This document shows, in pieces, positions 63,489 to 64,000 of a stretch of 64,000 nucleotides of DNA. The notes beneath the pieces were generated by a model. The model had not been told where the DNA came from, did not search any database, and saw only the letters and a program-made list of their open reading frames with translations. The position numbers and the translations under genes were made by a program. Location: contig NZ_PCOT01000002.1 of NCBI RefSeq assembly GCF_002979415.1, forward strand, positions 161,623 through 225,622. The letters are read 5' to 3'. Source of the stretch: Microbacterium sp. MYb72. GTDB taxonomy: Bacteria; Actinomycetota; Actinomycetes; Actinomycetales; Microbacteriaceae. How positions within the stretch are numbered: position 1 is the first letter of the stretch; every line of letters begins with the position of its first letter.

Positions 63489-64000
63489 CCGGATCCGAAC
63501 ACGGCATCCCTCCGCTCGCGGCCCCCGTCCGAGAGTGGATCCGTCGCGCCGAGGAGCTCTCCGCCGCGATCCCCGGCATCGACTCGGACGACCCCGCCGC
63601 ACGACGCCTCGCCGCGTGGGAGCTCAGCGACCTGCTCGCGCTGGAGTTCACCGAACCTGCCGGAGACGGCGTGCGCGTCGACGAGATGGTGATGGCCGGC
63701 GGCGGCGGACTCCTCCGTGCACGCCGGTTCCGCCCGGAGAGCGCGAGCGGGCTCCTGCCGACCATGCTCTGGCTGCACGGCGGCGGCTGGGTGAGCGGAA
63801 CCATCGACGAGATCGTCAACGAACGGCTCTGCGCCGACCGTGCTCTCCGCTCGGGAGTGCAGCTCATCTCGCTCGAGTACCGCCTCGCGCCCGAGCATCC
63901 GTTCCCCGCCGCGGTGGAGGATGCGGTCGCCGCGCTCGCCGATCTGCGCCTCCGCACCGACGAACTCGGCATCGACCCCTCCCGGCTCGGCATCGGCGGC
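63485..64000 (+). CDS. Alpha/beta hydrolase, HSL-like esterase (truncated by window end)
   Basis: The 172 residues visible carry the complete oxyanion motif WLHGGGWVSG (HGGG at 98-101) and SLEYRLAPEHPFPAAVEDA, typical of HSL-family esterases; the window ends at LGIGG, just before the expected nucleophile serine. Starts by ATGA overlap with the previous hydrolase, so both form one unit, probably for ester or lactone degradation. Confidence 0.85.
   Translation, partial: MTGSEHGIPPLAAPVREWIRRAEELSAAIPGIDSDDPAARRLAAWELSDLLALEFTEPAGDGVRVDEMVMAGGGGLLRARRFRPESASGLLPTMLWLHGGGWVSGTIDEIVNERLCADRALRSGVQLISLEYRLAPEHPFPAAVEDAVAALADLRLRTDELGIDPSRLGIGG

Overview
The window is about 64 kb of a high-GC (roughly 70%) actinobacterial chromosome. 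Protein families and gene order (ispH-xseA-xseB-DUF4245-fumC-phoH; eno-ftsB-DUF501; glpX/fba; nrtR-nadABC-nifS), small Microbacteriaceae-type membrane proteins, and many leaderless GTG/ATG starts all point to Microbacteriaceae, most likely Microbacterium; this is inferred from familiarity, not from a search. I see no rRNA, prophage, insertion sequence, integrase or CRISPR array. The region is dense core chromosome with genes on both strands and no gap above 300 bases. The two largest gaps (30363-30654 and 52043-52331) are described below.

Layout. 1-3.3 kb: a CUT1-type sugar ABC importer (binding lipoprotein and two permeases, minus strand) behind a promoter with three alternating AACAAACC boxes. 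3.5-9.0 kb: NAD biosynthesis operon nrtR-nadA-nadB-nadC with a NifS-like cysteine desulfurase, start and stop codons overlapping throughout. 9-24 kb: mixed housekeeping: GT2 glycosyltransferase, SDR, ABC exporter, DHA2 MFS pump, acyltransferase, ABC-F protein, small regulators, Fpg/Nei glycosylase, YchF and a methyltransferase. 24-32 kb: DnaQ-like exonuclease, RmuC, glpX and fbaA (divergent, gluconeogenesis/glycolysis), MOSC and DUF6264 proteins, an IclR regulator coupled to ispH. 32-38 kb: xseAB, DUF4245, carbonic anhydrase, fumC, and a PIN-PhoH ATPase. 38-47 kb: class V aminotransferase, uppS, hemolysin III, DUF4307, greA, ilvA with an AI-2E transporter, a YcaQ/AlkZ-like glycosylase, lemA. 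47-56 kb: sugar-lactone oxidase and alanine-racemase-fold pair, tRNA-Leu(TAA), DedA protein, type II NADH dehydrogenase, then subtilisin-DUF501-ftsB-eno. 57-64 kb: O-methyltransferase, a GntR/DUF1648/CPBP operon, DUF4442, LacI regulator and two HSL-type hydrolases, the last cut by the window edge.

How the genes fit together. Most are metabolic or maintenance functions regulated locally. NrtR probably controls its own NAD operon; the GntR-type repressor has a perfect palindrome over its own -10 region; the LacI-type regulator has a palindrome between itself and the hydrolases. Convergent pairs are separated by long perfect hairpins (19 bp at fumC/phoH, 24 bp at greA/ilvA). At least 16 genes start exactly 6 nt after a TANNNT hexamer, which indicates pervasive leaderless transcription.

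The strongest unexplained signal is a structured element on the minus strand at about 30441-30613. It has two hairpins with identical UCCCCAG loops, a third C4 loop inside a 9-bp stem, and a T-tract; it looks like a C-rich-loop small RNA or an attenuator. Other points of interest are a tRNA-Leu without a long variable arm, tandem repeats that run across stop codons at three gene ends, a cysteine-free HesB-like protein, a LysR DNA-binding domain with a basic tail and no sensor domain, and an NDH-2 with a histone-H1-like tail.
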